Position numbers and translations under genes: made by a program
From: RGIG1918 sp045536045
Lineage (GTDB): Bacteria > Cyanobacteriota > Vampirovibrionia > Gastranaerophilales > Gastranaerophilaceae
Reading direction: 5' to 3'
DNA: 29,596 nt
NCBI GenBank assembly: GCA_045536045.1
Contig: JAZSMU010000071.1
Coordinates: forward strand, 1-29,596
Shown: positions 8,361 through 14,820 of the stretch, piece by piece
How positions within the stretch are numbered: position 1 is the stretch's first letter
How the letters are laid out: every line of letters starts with the position of its first letter
Notes under the pieces: model-generated
The model's input: the letters and a program-made list of their open reading frames with translations, nothing else
The model's database searches: none
What the model was told of the DNA's origin: nothing

Positions 8361-8762
8361 ATGTCAGTTGGAATGGTTAGTCAAAATACTGTAAATGCAG
8401 TTAATTACACTCAAAATAATCCAAATTATAAAGAAATTAAACGACAAGAATTTCCAACCCATACTCAAATCACATATGAAACACCAGCAACAACAGGCAA
8501 AAAATGGGGTGTTGGTATTGCATCTTGGTTTGTTAATGGCTTAGGACAAGCAATTAATGGTCAGTGGCTAAAAGGTATCGCAATGTTTGCTGCTGGAGCT
8601 GTGCTCCCAACATTTATTGCACTTAAAGGAAAACACCTTTTAGGAGGACTAGTTGGGCTTGGCTTGAATATATTCAACACAGTTGATGCAGTTAAAAATG
8701 CGAAATCAAAAGAAAAAGTTAATATTCCAAAAAAAGATTATGATTTATGTATGCATGCATAA
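8361..8762 (+). CDS. Small membrane protein with TM2-like hydrophobic pair
   Basis: 133 residues; start at ATG 8361 with AAAGGGAA upstream. The first 45 residues are polar, followed by two hydrophobic segments (about 48-80 and 85-107) with the motif GLGQAINGQWLKGI. This resembles the PGxGQ-x-Y-x-GxxxKG signature of TM2/DUF5683-type small membrane proteins and ends similarly with NIFNTVDAVKNAK. The tail is basic. It is probably an inner-membrane protein of unknown function. The N-terminal NNPNYKE could be a degenerate version of the NPxFxG motif found in nearby proteins. A strong hairpin terminator follows 30 bases after the stop. Confidence 0.65.
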   Translation: MSVGMVSQNTVNAVNYTQNNPNYKEIKRQEFPTHTQITYETPATTGKKWGVGIASWFVNGLGQAINGQWLKGIAMFAAGAVLPTFIALKGKHLLGGLVGLGLNIFNTVDAVKNAKSKEKVNIPKKDYDLCMHA

Positions 8763-8788
8763 TTAATAAACAGTATAAAAAATAAAAT

Positions 8789-8836
8789 TAAAAAAGGGTA
8801 ACTCAATGTTACCCTTTTAGTATGGTGGGCGTGAAG
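8789..8836. repeat. Direct repeat, copy 1: terminator hairpin plus tRNA-Leu 3' end
   Basis: A 48-bp segment repeated at 8920-8967 with one difference (C at 8804, T at 8935) and a 131-bp period. It contains a full terminator hairpin and 14 bases identical to the 3' end of the tRNA-Leu gene (TGGTGGGCGTGAAG, including the CCA complement). No tRNA body is attached to this copy. Confidence 0.9.
8792..8818. terminator. Intrinsic terminator after the TM2-like gene
   Basis: Perfect 11-bp stem AAAAGGGTAAC/GTTACCCTTTT with loop TCAAT, A- and T-tracts on both sides. It lies in repeat copy 1. Confidence 0.85.
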
Positions 8837-8919
8837 ACTCTGCCGAAGAAAATGCGAATCATTGAGCATTTTCTGAGAGGGTAAATTGCGAAGCATTTTA
8901 CTCACTTCAAGCCTGATAC
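8820..8919. other. Foldable spacer between the two repeats, possible small RNA or repeat element
   Basis: The ends pair: GTAT/ATAC, GGC/GCC and TGAAG/CTTCA (8832-8836 with 8905-8909). Inside are two hairpins: AGAAAATGC/GCATTTTCT (8847-8855/8866-8874) and GTAAATTGC/GCATTTTAC (8881-8889/8893-8901, one mismatch) with a 3-nt loop. The fold is a three-way junction on either strand. The outer pairing also extends into the flanking terminators. No open reading frame of note. Whether it is transcribed as an RNA or is a MITE/REP-like relic cannot be decided here. Confidence 0.4.
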
Positions 8920-8967
8920 TAAAAAAGGGTAACTTAATGTTACCCTTTTAGTATGGTGGGCGTGAAG
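8920..8967. repeat. Direct repeat, copy 2, overlapping the tRNA-Leu 3' end
   Basis: Partner of the copy at 8789-8836 (47 of 48 identical). This copy includes the real 3' end of the tRNA-Leu gene and the terminator that serves it on the minus strand. Confidence 0.9.
8923..8949. terminator. Intrinsic terminator of tRNA-Leu
   Basis: Stem AAAAGGGTAAC/GTTACCCTTTT, loop TTAAT, starting 5 bases beyond the encoded CCA on the minus strand. Confidence 0.85.
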
Positions 8968-9038
8968 GGAATCGAACCCCCACGAGCTGCCCCACTAGAT
9001 CCTAAATCTAGCGCGTCTACCAATTTCGCCACACGCCC
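8954..9038 (-). tRNA. tRNA-Leu (anticodon UAG)
   Basis: Read on the minus strand, GGGCGTG (9038-9032) pairs with CACGCCC (8964-8958) as the acceptor stem, followed by discriminator A and an encoded CCA (8956-8954). The anticodon arm is CTAGA-TTTAGGA-TCTAG, giving anticodon TAG (complement at 9002-9004) for CUA leucine codons. A long variable arm (TGGGGCAGCTCGT region) and a TTCGATT T-loop are present. The 85-nt length is normal for a class II leucine tRNA. Confidence 0.97.
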
Positions 9039-9110
9039 ATTTGGTTATTCTGTTTTCAAGTTACTATTTTAATCTAACAAATAAAGCTATGAAGTCAAGC
9101 AAAATAGTTA

Positions 9111-9139
9111 TTGTATCTTTAAAAAATATTTTGTATAAT
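9111..9139 (+). promoter_or_regulatory. Promoter of the VKOR-DsbA gene, leaderless geometry
   Basis: -35 TTGTAT (9111-9116), 17-bp spacer, consensus -10 TATAAT (9134-9139), then 7 bases to ATG 9147. There is no room for a Shine-Dalgarno after the predicted transcription start. Confidence 0.75.
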
Positions 9140-9146
9140 AGCCAAG

Positions 9147-10334
9147 ATGGAAAAATTAAGTAAAAAAACAATAACAGTTGCAACACTTTCAACAATTGGG
9201 TTAATTTTAACTCTTGAATTAGTGTATGTATATTTCAAAACAAACTTTATAGTTGGAGCACTTCCAAGCTTTTGCACAGTGAACAATTTTGTTGATTGTG
9301 ATGGAGTTGCAAGAACAAAATTTGCCTCATTTTTAGGCGTTCCCCTTGCAATTTGGGGCATGATTTTATACACATTATTTTTAATGCTAACTTTTGTTGA
9401 TAAAATTCAAGAAAAGTTCCCAAATAGCATATTTAAAGTGTTTAAAAACCCATTCTCATACATCTCAACAATTGGTTTGATATCATTTTTTATCTCAATT
9501 GCACTCGCAATTATTTCAATAACTGAAATCCAAAAAATATGCATTCTCTGCTTTATGACATATTTTCTTAACTTCGCAATTGCAATTGTTGCAGGGCATG
9601 GAAATAGCGCTTTCAAAGATATTAAAATCACTATCTTGGATTTTATAGAAGGAGCAAAGAATCACTTTGTACTTTTCTTGATTGTATTATTTTCTGGAGT
9701 TGGACTTTTAACATTCTTAACTAAAACAAACGTTTTATCTCCTGTTTTAAAAGAAAATAGAGAAACAATTGAAATGCAAAAATTTCAAACAAATAAATAT
9801 AAAAAATCTGGAAATGTATTAGGCGAAAAAGGCTCAAAAGTTAGAATTTATGCCTATAGCGATTTAAGATGTCCATACTGCAAAATCACAAATTCCATGC
9901 TCAATAAATTACCAGATGACTTTAAGCAAGTTGAAATTATCCATGTTAATTTTCCACTTGATAATTCTTGCAATAAATATGTTCAATATGCAATGCACCC
10001 AGACGCTTGTGAATTATCAAAATTAGCATTAGCAGCAAGAAAACAAGGAAATTATTGGGGCATGGTTAATGAAATTTTTGATAGCAAAGAGGTAAAAGTT
10101 AAAGAAATTGCCCAAAAACTAAACCTAGACTATGAAACACTTAAAAAAGATGCCAAGTCTAAAGAAATTGAAAAAGAATTATTATCAGAAATTGAGCTTT
10201 CATATTCAAATGGAATTACAGCCACTCCAACAATTGTCATTAATGACATTAAATATATGGGGAGCATGGGCTATTCTCAATTACTGACAAGAGTTAAACA
10301 AGCACATAAAAGAGAAAAAAATAACAAAAATTAA
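9147..10334 (+). CDS. VKOR-thioredoxin (DsbA-like) fusion, disulfide-forming membrane protein
   Basis: 395 residues. The N-terminal 190 residues are a vitamin K epoxide reductase homologue with about four or five membrane helices. It has the loop cysteines C43 and C51 (FCTVNNFVDCD), the conserved FLGVPLAIWG segment and the quinone-side C132-x-x-C135. Residues about 220-390 are a periplasmic thioredoxin-fold domain with active site C242-P-Y-C245 and the cis-Pro loop TATP (P361); C275 and C288 may form an extra disulfide. VKOR oxidises the DsbA-like domain using quinone, making disulfides in secreted proteins, so one polypeptide replaces the DsbA/DsbB pair. This fusion is typical of cyanobacteria and some other bacteria and supports the lineage call. 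ATG 9147 is fixed by a promoter only 7 bases upstream. Confidence 0.93.
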   Translation: MEKLSKKTITVATLSTIGLILTLELVYVYFKTNFIVGALPSFCTVNNFVDCDGVARTKFASFLGVPLAIWGMILYTLFLMLTFVDKIQEKFPNSIFKVFKNPFSYISTIGLISFFISIALAIISITEIQKICILCFMTYFLNFAIAIVAGHGNSAFKDIKITILDFIEGAKNHFVLFLIVLFSGVGLLTFLTKTNVLSPVLKENRETIEMQKFQTNKYKKSGNVLGEKGSKVRIYAYSDLRCPYCKITNSMLNKLPDDFKQVEIIHVNFPLDNSCNKYVQYAMHPDACELSKLALAARKQGNYWGMVNEIFDSKEVKVKEIAQKLNLDYETLKKDAKSKEIEKELLSEIELSYSNGITATPTIVINDIKYMGSMGYSQLLTRVKQAHKREKNNKN

Positions 10335-10346
10335 CAATAGTAGTGC

Positions 10347-10375
10347 TTTAAAAGCTTGTTTAAATAATGTATAAT
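10347..10375 (+). promoter_or_regulatory. Promoter of hpf
   Basis: TTTAAA (10347-10352), 17-bp spacer, TATAAT (10370-10375), then a leader of about 20 bases with a Shine-Dalgarno (AAAGGAA) before ATG 10404. This is a normal leadered gene, in contrast with its neighbour. Confidence 0.65.
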
Positions 10376-10403
10376 AAGATTTGTATTTGTTGAAAGGAAC
10401 ACT

Positions 10404-10760
10404 ATGCACATTTATGTAAACGGAAAAAATGTTGAAATTACAGACGCAATCAAAGCCTATGTTAAAGAAAAAATCGGCAAAGTTGCATCTCACTACGACC
10501 AAATTCAAGGCATTGATACAATGCTAACAGTAATCAAAAACCCTTCCGTTAGTGATTCGCATATTGCTGAAGTTAATTGCAAAGTTAATGGCGAAATGAT
10601 TAGAGTTGAAGAAAAAGCAGAATCAATGTACGCATCAATTGATTTAGTTGCTGATAAATTAGAACGTCAAGTTAAAAAATATAAAGAAAAAAATCTTAAA
10701 TCAAAAGGTGGCTCAGAATCAATTAGGACAAATGTTCCAGAAGAAATCTCAGCCGAATAG
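10404..10760 (+). CDS. hpf: Ribosome hibernation-promoting factor, short form
   Basis: 118 residues with the HPF/RaiA fold throughout: MHIYVNGKNVEITDAIKAYVKEKIGKV, the central strands (EVNCKVNG) and the basic last helix DKLERQVKKYKEK. It binds the small subunit near the decoding site and silences ribosomes in stationary phase or stress. Cyanobacterial LrtA and most Gram-positive homologues are long forms (about 190 residues) with a C-terminal dimerisation domain; that domain is missing here, so ribosome dimerisation would need another factor. It has its own promoter and Shine-Dalgarno. Confidence 0.9.
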   Translation: MHIYVNGKNVEITDAIKAYVKEKIGKVASHYDQIQGIDTMLTVIKNPSVSDSHIAEVNCKVNGEMIRVEEKAESMYASIDLVADKLERQVKKYKEKNLKSKGGSESIRTNVPEEISAE

Positions 10761-10828
10761 ATGATTAAGTTTTGTAACATTTATAAAAACTAGCAAAAAA
10801 ATTTTTTTTCGTGGTTTACTATAGTGTT

Positions 10829-11599
10829 ATGAAAACAAATTTTATTAAAAACGGGAATTATTTATCGCACCACCGAATGAACTCTGGGCAAAAAGGCTTT
10901 ATGCGAGCTGGAATAATGCGACCAGAGAGAATGAACGAGAGTGCACAAAAGGATATTAATACGGACAGACCCACTACGAGAGTAAATACGAGTGGGTCTG
11001 TTTGTTTTAAGGGGATTGGAAATTTTGCCAACAAGATTGCAACGAGCAAAAAATTTAACAAAGCAGCAGCTTATGTTTTAAATAATGAGGCAATGTTCCA
11101 AGCAATTACAGTTTTAGGCTTAGGCATGACAGTTAAACCAGCATTAACAATGATTATGCCAGGAGCTGGCAAAAAAGATAAAACAGCAATTGCAGCAAAA
11201 AACATTGTTTCAGCTGTTATCAGCTACGGTCTTGCAGCATTGATTATGAAGCCAATCAACACTGCAGTTATTAAACTTACAAAAAACCCTGCAAAATACA
11301 TTAAAAACGATATGGACTTAATCAACAGATTAGACCCAAAAACAACAATTTTAAAAGACAAAAAATTTCAAGACGCATTTACAGCATTTTGGAAAAACAT
11401 TCCAGATTGTGCAATTTCTCCAATAAAAGCATCCTTATGCGTTCTTTTCACTCCTGTTGTTATTAACATTTTAAATGGTGGCAAAAAGAAAAAAGAAGAA
11501 CAATTAGCAAAAATTGAAAAAGAAATAAACAATATGGACAACTTAAATGTTCAAAATAATCCAGCTTTTGAGAAAGTTGCAAAGGGAGGGAATAACTAA
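10829..11599 (+). CDS. F-x-G-motif membrane protein A (cassette 1), unknown function
   Basis: 256 residues from ATG 10829; in-frame ATGs at 10877, 10901, 10916 and 10931 are alternatives. I favour 10829 because TACTAT ends 6 bases upstream and no start has a good Shine-Dalgarno. After a basic, polar leader comes SVCFKGIGNF (about residues 58-67), the F-x-G motif shared with other proteins here. Then follow hydrophobic helices (about 84-108 and 122-142) separated by GAGKKDKTAIAAKN, another near 195-220, and a charged Lys/Glu coiled tail. Helix order and spacing match the next gene, suggesting paralogy. The next gene overlaps by one base (TAATG). No known family recognised. An 11-bp inverted repeat lies inside the coding region at 10965-11001. 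Confidence 0.7.
   Translation: MKTNFIKNGNYLSHHRMNSGQKGFMRAGIMRPERMNESAQKDINTDRPTTRVNTSGSVCFKGIGNFANKIATSKKFNKAAAYVLNNEAMFQAITVLGLGMTVKPALTMIMPGAGKKDKTAIAAKNIVSAVISYGLAALIMKPINTAVIKLTKNPAKYIKNDMDLINRLDPKTTILKDKKFQDAFTAFWKNIPDCAISPIKASLCVLFTPVVINILNGGKKKKEEQLAKIEKEINNMDNLNVQNNPAFEKVAKGGNN
10965..11001 (+). other. Hairpin inside the 5' coding region of membrane protein A
   Basis: Perfect 11-bp inverted repeat ACAGACCCACT (10965-10975) and AGTGGGTCTGT (10991-11001) with a 15-nt loop, followed by TTGTTTT. It is terminator- or attenuator-like and richer in GC than its surroundings, yet lies in frame just before the F-x-G motif. It could regulate translation or transcription of the cassette, or be coincidental. 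Confidence 0.5.
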
Positions 11600-12204
11600 T
11601 GATTAAACCTATCTCAAACAACACAAATCCAACTTTCAAAGGCAAAGATTCATTCTTATATAAAGCTGGCGACAAATTAACAGACGCAATTGCTTACGGT
11701 TTAGGAAAAATTGCAAAAACAAAACCAGCAAAAAAAGCTGTTGAAGGACTTGGACACTTTAAAAAACCATCTCCAAGAATGGGCGATATTGCTTCAATTA
11801 TTTACACAATTAAATTAATGAGTGATACTGCAACTTCAAAAACAATTGAAAAAGAGCAAAAACCAGCATTATTAATTAACGCAGCACTTGTTACAGCACT
11901 TTCAAGCACATGTGCATTCTTGATTGATACATTTACAGACCCAATTACAAAAAATATTAACGACATTTACGCAAAACACTACGACACAATTGCAGACAAC
12001 ACTAAATGGCTTACAAAACCAGAGTTTGCAAAAGGTGTTAGTAAAATGAAATCTCTAACTATCTTTACATTAATGGTTAGAATTTTAATTCCTGTTCTTT
12101 CTGTTCCAATAACAGGAAAAATTAAGGAAGCTTTTGCAAAAAGAAGCAAGGCTAAAGAAGCAAAAGTTGAACAACCAAAACCACAATTAGACAAAAAAGC
12201 ATAA
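11599..12204 (+). CDS. F-x-G-motif membrane protein B (cassette 1), unknown function
   Basis: 201 residues. The ATG overlaps the previous stop (TAATG) and a purine-rich Shine-Dalgarno (GGGAGGG) precedes it, so the two proteins are translationally coupled and probably made in similar amounts. N-terminal NPTFKGKDSF is the F-x-G motif. Hydrophobic segments lie at about 70-85, 90-115 and 148-170. The segment between the first two (TIEKEQKPALLINAALVTAL) aligns in character with protein A and with the protein at 25656-26564. The tail is Lys-rich. No signal peptide; a multi-pass inner-membrane protein is likely. A strong terminator ends the unit. Confidence 0.7.
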   Translation: MIKPISNNTNPTFKGKDSFLYKAGDKLTDAIAYGLGKIAKTKPAKKAVEGLGHFKKPSPRMGDIASIIYTIKLMSDTATSKTIEKEQKPALLINAALVTALSSTCAFLIDTFTDPITKNINDIYAKHYDTIADNTKWLTKPEFAKGVSKMKSLTIFTLMVRILIPVLSVPITGKIKEAFAKRSKAKEAKVEQPKPQLDKKA

Positions 12205-12217
12205 AAGTTGATATTAA

Positions 12218-12241
12218 AAGAGCCTCATATTTGAGGCTCTT
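12218..12241. terminator. Bidirectional intrinsic terminator
   Basis: Perfect 10-bp stem AAGAGCCTCA/TGAGGCTCTT with loop TATT. It lies between the converging cassette 1 and the Nudix gene. Confidence 0.85.
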
Positions 12242-12257
12242 AAATTATGTAAAATTT

Positions 12258-12947
12258 TTAACTAAAGAAGTGCCCTCTTTTTGAATTTAGAGTAATTGTA
12301 TCAAATGAATACAAGCCAGCAGGGCGTTTTGAACCAGCTTTAGTTTTTTCATCATGTTCAATAAGAATATGAGTTGAAAGCATTTTCTTTCTGAAGTTTC
12401 TTTTATCTAAATCTTTTTGCAAAATCAATTCATAAGATTTTTGAAGCTCTGTTAATGTGAATTTTTTTGGCAATAATTGAAACGCTATAGGGCAGATTTC
12501 AAGCCTTTCTCTTGTTCTTTTTAATGAATATTCAATAATTTCTTTGTGGTCAAATGCCAAAGGAGGCAAATCGTCAACTGCAAACCATTGAACTTCGCTA
12601 ACTTCGTCAGAATTCATTGTGCCGATATTAACATCTTCTTCCCTAATAAGTGCAAAATAAGCACAAGTGATAACACGGGAATTTGGGTATCTTAAAGGTT
12701 CGCCAAATGTATAAAGTTGCTCTAAATAAACCTTATCAACATTAGATTTTTCTTTTAAAAGTCTTAGTGCAGCTGCGTCAAGATTTTCGCTTAATCTAAC
12801 GAAACCACCAGGAATTGCCCAACGGTTTTTGAAAGGTTCTTTAGTTCTTTTAACCAATAAAACTTTCAACTTGTTATTATGAAGTGTCATAATAACAACG
12901 TCTACAGTAATTTCATGGGTTTTTGTTTCTTTAAATTGACCAACCAT
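12258..12947 (-). CDS. NrtR-like Nudix-domain transcriptional regulator
   Basis: 229 residues in two parts: an N-terminal Nudix domain (about 12-150) and a C-terminal winged-helix region (about 150-225, with the conserved KRNFRKKML segment seen in NrtR proteins). The Nudix box has G48, E54 and R62 in register, but the catalytic REuxEE reads RLLKEK, so two of the glutamates are replaced. NrtR regulators keep ADP-ribose binding but have lost hydrolysis; the degenerate box fits a sensor better than an enzyme. NrtR controls NAD synthesis in other bacteria; no nad gene is in this window. No Shine-Dalgarno; TAATAT lies 6 bases before the ATG and the -35 overlaps the end of dnaX. Confidence 0.82.
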   Translation of the reverse strand: MVGQFKETKTHEITVDVVIMTLHNNKLKVLLVKRTKEPFKNRWAIPGGFVRLSENLDAAALRLLKEKSNVDKVYLEQLYTFGEPLRYPNSRVITCAYFALIREEDVNIGTMNSDEVSEVQWFAVDDLPPLAFDHKEIIEYSLKRTRERLEICPIAFQLLPKKFTLTELQKSYELILQKDLDKRNFRKKMLSTHILIEHDEKTKAGSKRPAGLYSFDTITLNSKRGHFFS

Positions 12948-12953
12948 AAATCT

Positions 12954-12982
12954 ATATTAAACTAAAAAAAATATTTAGTCTA
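12954..12982 (-). promoter_or_regulatory. Predicted Nudix-gene promoter, leaderless geometry, inside the dnaX 3' end
   Basis: Minus strand: TAGACT (12982-12977), 17-bp spacer, TAATAT (12959-12954), 6 bases to ATG. The -35 overlaps the dnaX stop codon. Confidence 0.45.
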
Positions 12983-14771
12983 CAACTTTACCATTAAAAG
13001 CCTCTAAATACATTTTAGTCTTTTCAGAATAAAAATCATTAGATTGCTTTTTTTCATTTACTTCAGGCTCATCTTTTGGCTCACAAGGAGGCTCTTTTAG
13101 ATATTTTTCCTCAGGAATTGGGGCTTCTTTAATTATTGAAGTTTTTTTTTCAACAATTTTAGGCTCTACAATTGTTTTTTGTCCTGTTGCATTCTGCATA
13201 AAAACAATTTGCACATCTGGGTTTAAAACAGTGCTAACAGCTTCTTTTAAGACTTGCATTTTTGCATTTGCTTGTGCAATAACATTTTGATTTAAAAATC
13301 CAACAGTTAAAATATTGTTATTCAACTCAACACTCAAAGGAACACCCTTAAAGAACGCTTGAGCAAATTTGCCATTAATTGAAGAAACTATTTCAGACCA
13401 AACAAAATTAATATCGCCAGCGTCAACAGTTTTTGGTGCTTCTTGTTGAATTTCTTGAGTTTTTACTTCTTCAATTTCATTAGAAACTTCAATTATTTCT
13501 TTATCTTCAGCAGTTTCAACAGGTTCAATAACTTTTTCTTCTATTTTTGGTTCATTTTTTTCAATAACTTCAACTTTTGCCTCTTGATTAATAACTGGAG
13601 CTTGCTTAGGAGTACTAACTGAAATATTTTCAACCTTAACGCTTGCAGGTGTTTCAACAACTTTATCAGACAAATTGCAAAGCTCAACAACCATTAATTC
13701 AGCCCATAAATATGGATTTGAGGCATATTTAATATCTCTATAAAATTCAATTGTAGTTTCTAAAATAGAATTAATTTTTGATAGTGCAAAGTTTGAATTT
13801 TTAACTAATTCCAAATCAGAATCAGGGAAAAGAGTAATTTTCTTAACAAATTCGGGCTTTTCGCAAGAAAGTGTGATAGAAATATTTTTCAAAAATTCAA
13901 TGAAATTTTCAGTTAAATTTCTAGGCTCCGAACCACCTTCAAGAATTTCCATTAAAGAATTAACTGCATTTTGAACTTGTCCATTAATTACAGAGGTTAA
14001 AAGCTCAAACATAGGTTTAAATGAAATTTTACCAACTAATGCATCAATATCTGCCTCAGAAATTTCATTAGTCAAACCTAAAACACTCACTTGGTCTAAA
14101 AGTGCTAAGGAATCTCTTAGTCCACCATTAGAATATTTTGCAATTGCATAAATTGCTTGTTTGGTTATTTTAATTTTTTCTAATTTTGCAACCTCAGTTA
14201 GCTTTTCAGCAATATCATCAACTGTAATTCTTCTAAAATCATATCTTTGACAACGGCTAACAATAGTTTCTAAGACATTATGAGGCTCAGTTGTTGCAAG
14301 AATGAAAATAACATTTTCTGGTGGCTCTTCAAATGTTTTCAAAAGTGCATTAAAAGCGTCTGTTGAAAGCATATGAACTTCATCTATGATAAAAATTTTA
14401 TATTTACCATTAATTGGTGCATAATGAACTTGAGAAATTAGTTCTTTTGCCTCATTAATACCCCTATTTGAAGCTGCGTCAATTTCAATAACATCTAGAC
14501 CCGAAGCATTTGTAATATCAACACAACTTGGGCAAGTTTGGCAAGGCTCAAGTGTCATTCCTTTGGAGCAATTTAAAGATTTAGCAAAAATTCTTGCAGT
14601 ACTTGTTTTGCCTGTTCCTCTAGGACCACAGAAAAGATATGCATTTGCAATTCTATTTAGCTCAATTGCTGTTGAAAGTGCCTTGATTAAATGTTTTTGA
14701 CCAACAATTTCCCCAAAAGTTTGAGGTCTGTATTTTCTAAAAAACGGTAAATATTTTTTATCTTCTTGCAT
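12975..14771 (-). CDS. dnaX: DNA polymerase III subunit gamma/tau
   Basis: 598 residues. The AAA+ clamp-loader motifs are complete: GQKHL box, Walker A GPRGTGKT (49-56), zinc cysteines C68, C77, C80 and C83, Walker B IIDEVHML (128-135), sensor LATTEPH (158-164) and SRC (172-174). The central region follows the domain III fold. Residues about 380-450 are a Glu/Lys/Pro-rich linker, and the last 150 residues contain a tau-like C-terminal domain (FVWSEIVSSINGKFAQAF). It loads the beta clamp and joins polymerase to helicase. No Shine-Dalgarno: a promoter 6 bases from the ATG implies a leaderless message. I did not identify a programmed-frameshift site for a short gamma form. Confidence 0.97.
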   Translation of the reverse strand: MQEDKKYLPFFRKYRPQTFGEIVGQKHLIKALSTAIELNRIANAYLFCGPRGTGKTSTARIFAKSLNCSKGMTLEPCQTCPSCVDITNASGLDVIEIDAASNRGINEAKELISQVHYAPINGKYKIFIIDEVHMLSTDAFNALLKTFEEPPENVIFILATTEPHNVLETIVSRCQRYDFRRITVDDIAEKLTEVAKLEKIKITKQAIYAIAKYSNGGLRDSLALLDQVSVLGLTNEISEADIDALVGKISFKPMFELLTSVINGQVQNAVNSLMEILEGGSEPRNLTENFIEFLKNISITLSCEKPEFVKKITLFPDSDLELVKNSNFALSKINSILETTIEFYRDIKYASNPYLWAELMVVELCNLSDKVVETPASVKVENISVSTPKQAPVINQEAKVEVIEKNEPKIEEKVIEPVETAEDKEIIEVSNEIEEVKTQEIQQEAPKTVDAGDINFVWSEIVSSINGKFAQAFFKGVPLSVELNNNILTVGFLNQNVIAQANAKMQVLKEAVSTVLNPDVQIVFMQNATGQKTIVEPKIVEKKTSIIKEAPIPEEKYLKEPPCEPKDEPEVNEKKQSNDFYSEKTKMYLEAFNGKVVD

Positions 14772-14777
14772 AATATG

Positions 14778-14806
14778 ATATTATTATAAAATTGAAAAAC
14801 TGTCAT
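14778..14806 (-). promoter_or_regulatory. dnaX promoter, leaderless geometry
   Basis: Minus strand: ATGACA (14806-14801, 5 of 6 consensus), 17-bp spacer, TAATAT (14783-14778), 6 bases to ATG. A second -10-like TATAAT at 14788-14783 has too short a spacer to that -35. Confidence 0.65.
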
Positions 14807-14820
14807 TAGGTTATTAAAAA

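Noticed and set aside
8763..8953. CRISPR array or insertion sequence at the direct repeats
   Set aside because: Only two repeat copies, one containing the tRNA end, with no transposase, no terminal inverted repeats bounding a gene and no cas genes.
10829..11010. Classic structured RNA (6S, SRP or RNase P RNA) instead of coding sequence
   Set aside because: None of the conserved cores of these RNAs is present, and the frame stays open and leads into the F-x-G motif; only the hairpin is reported.
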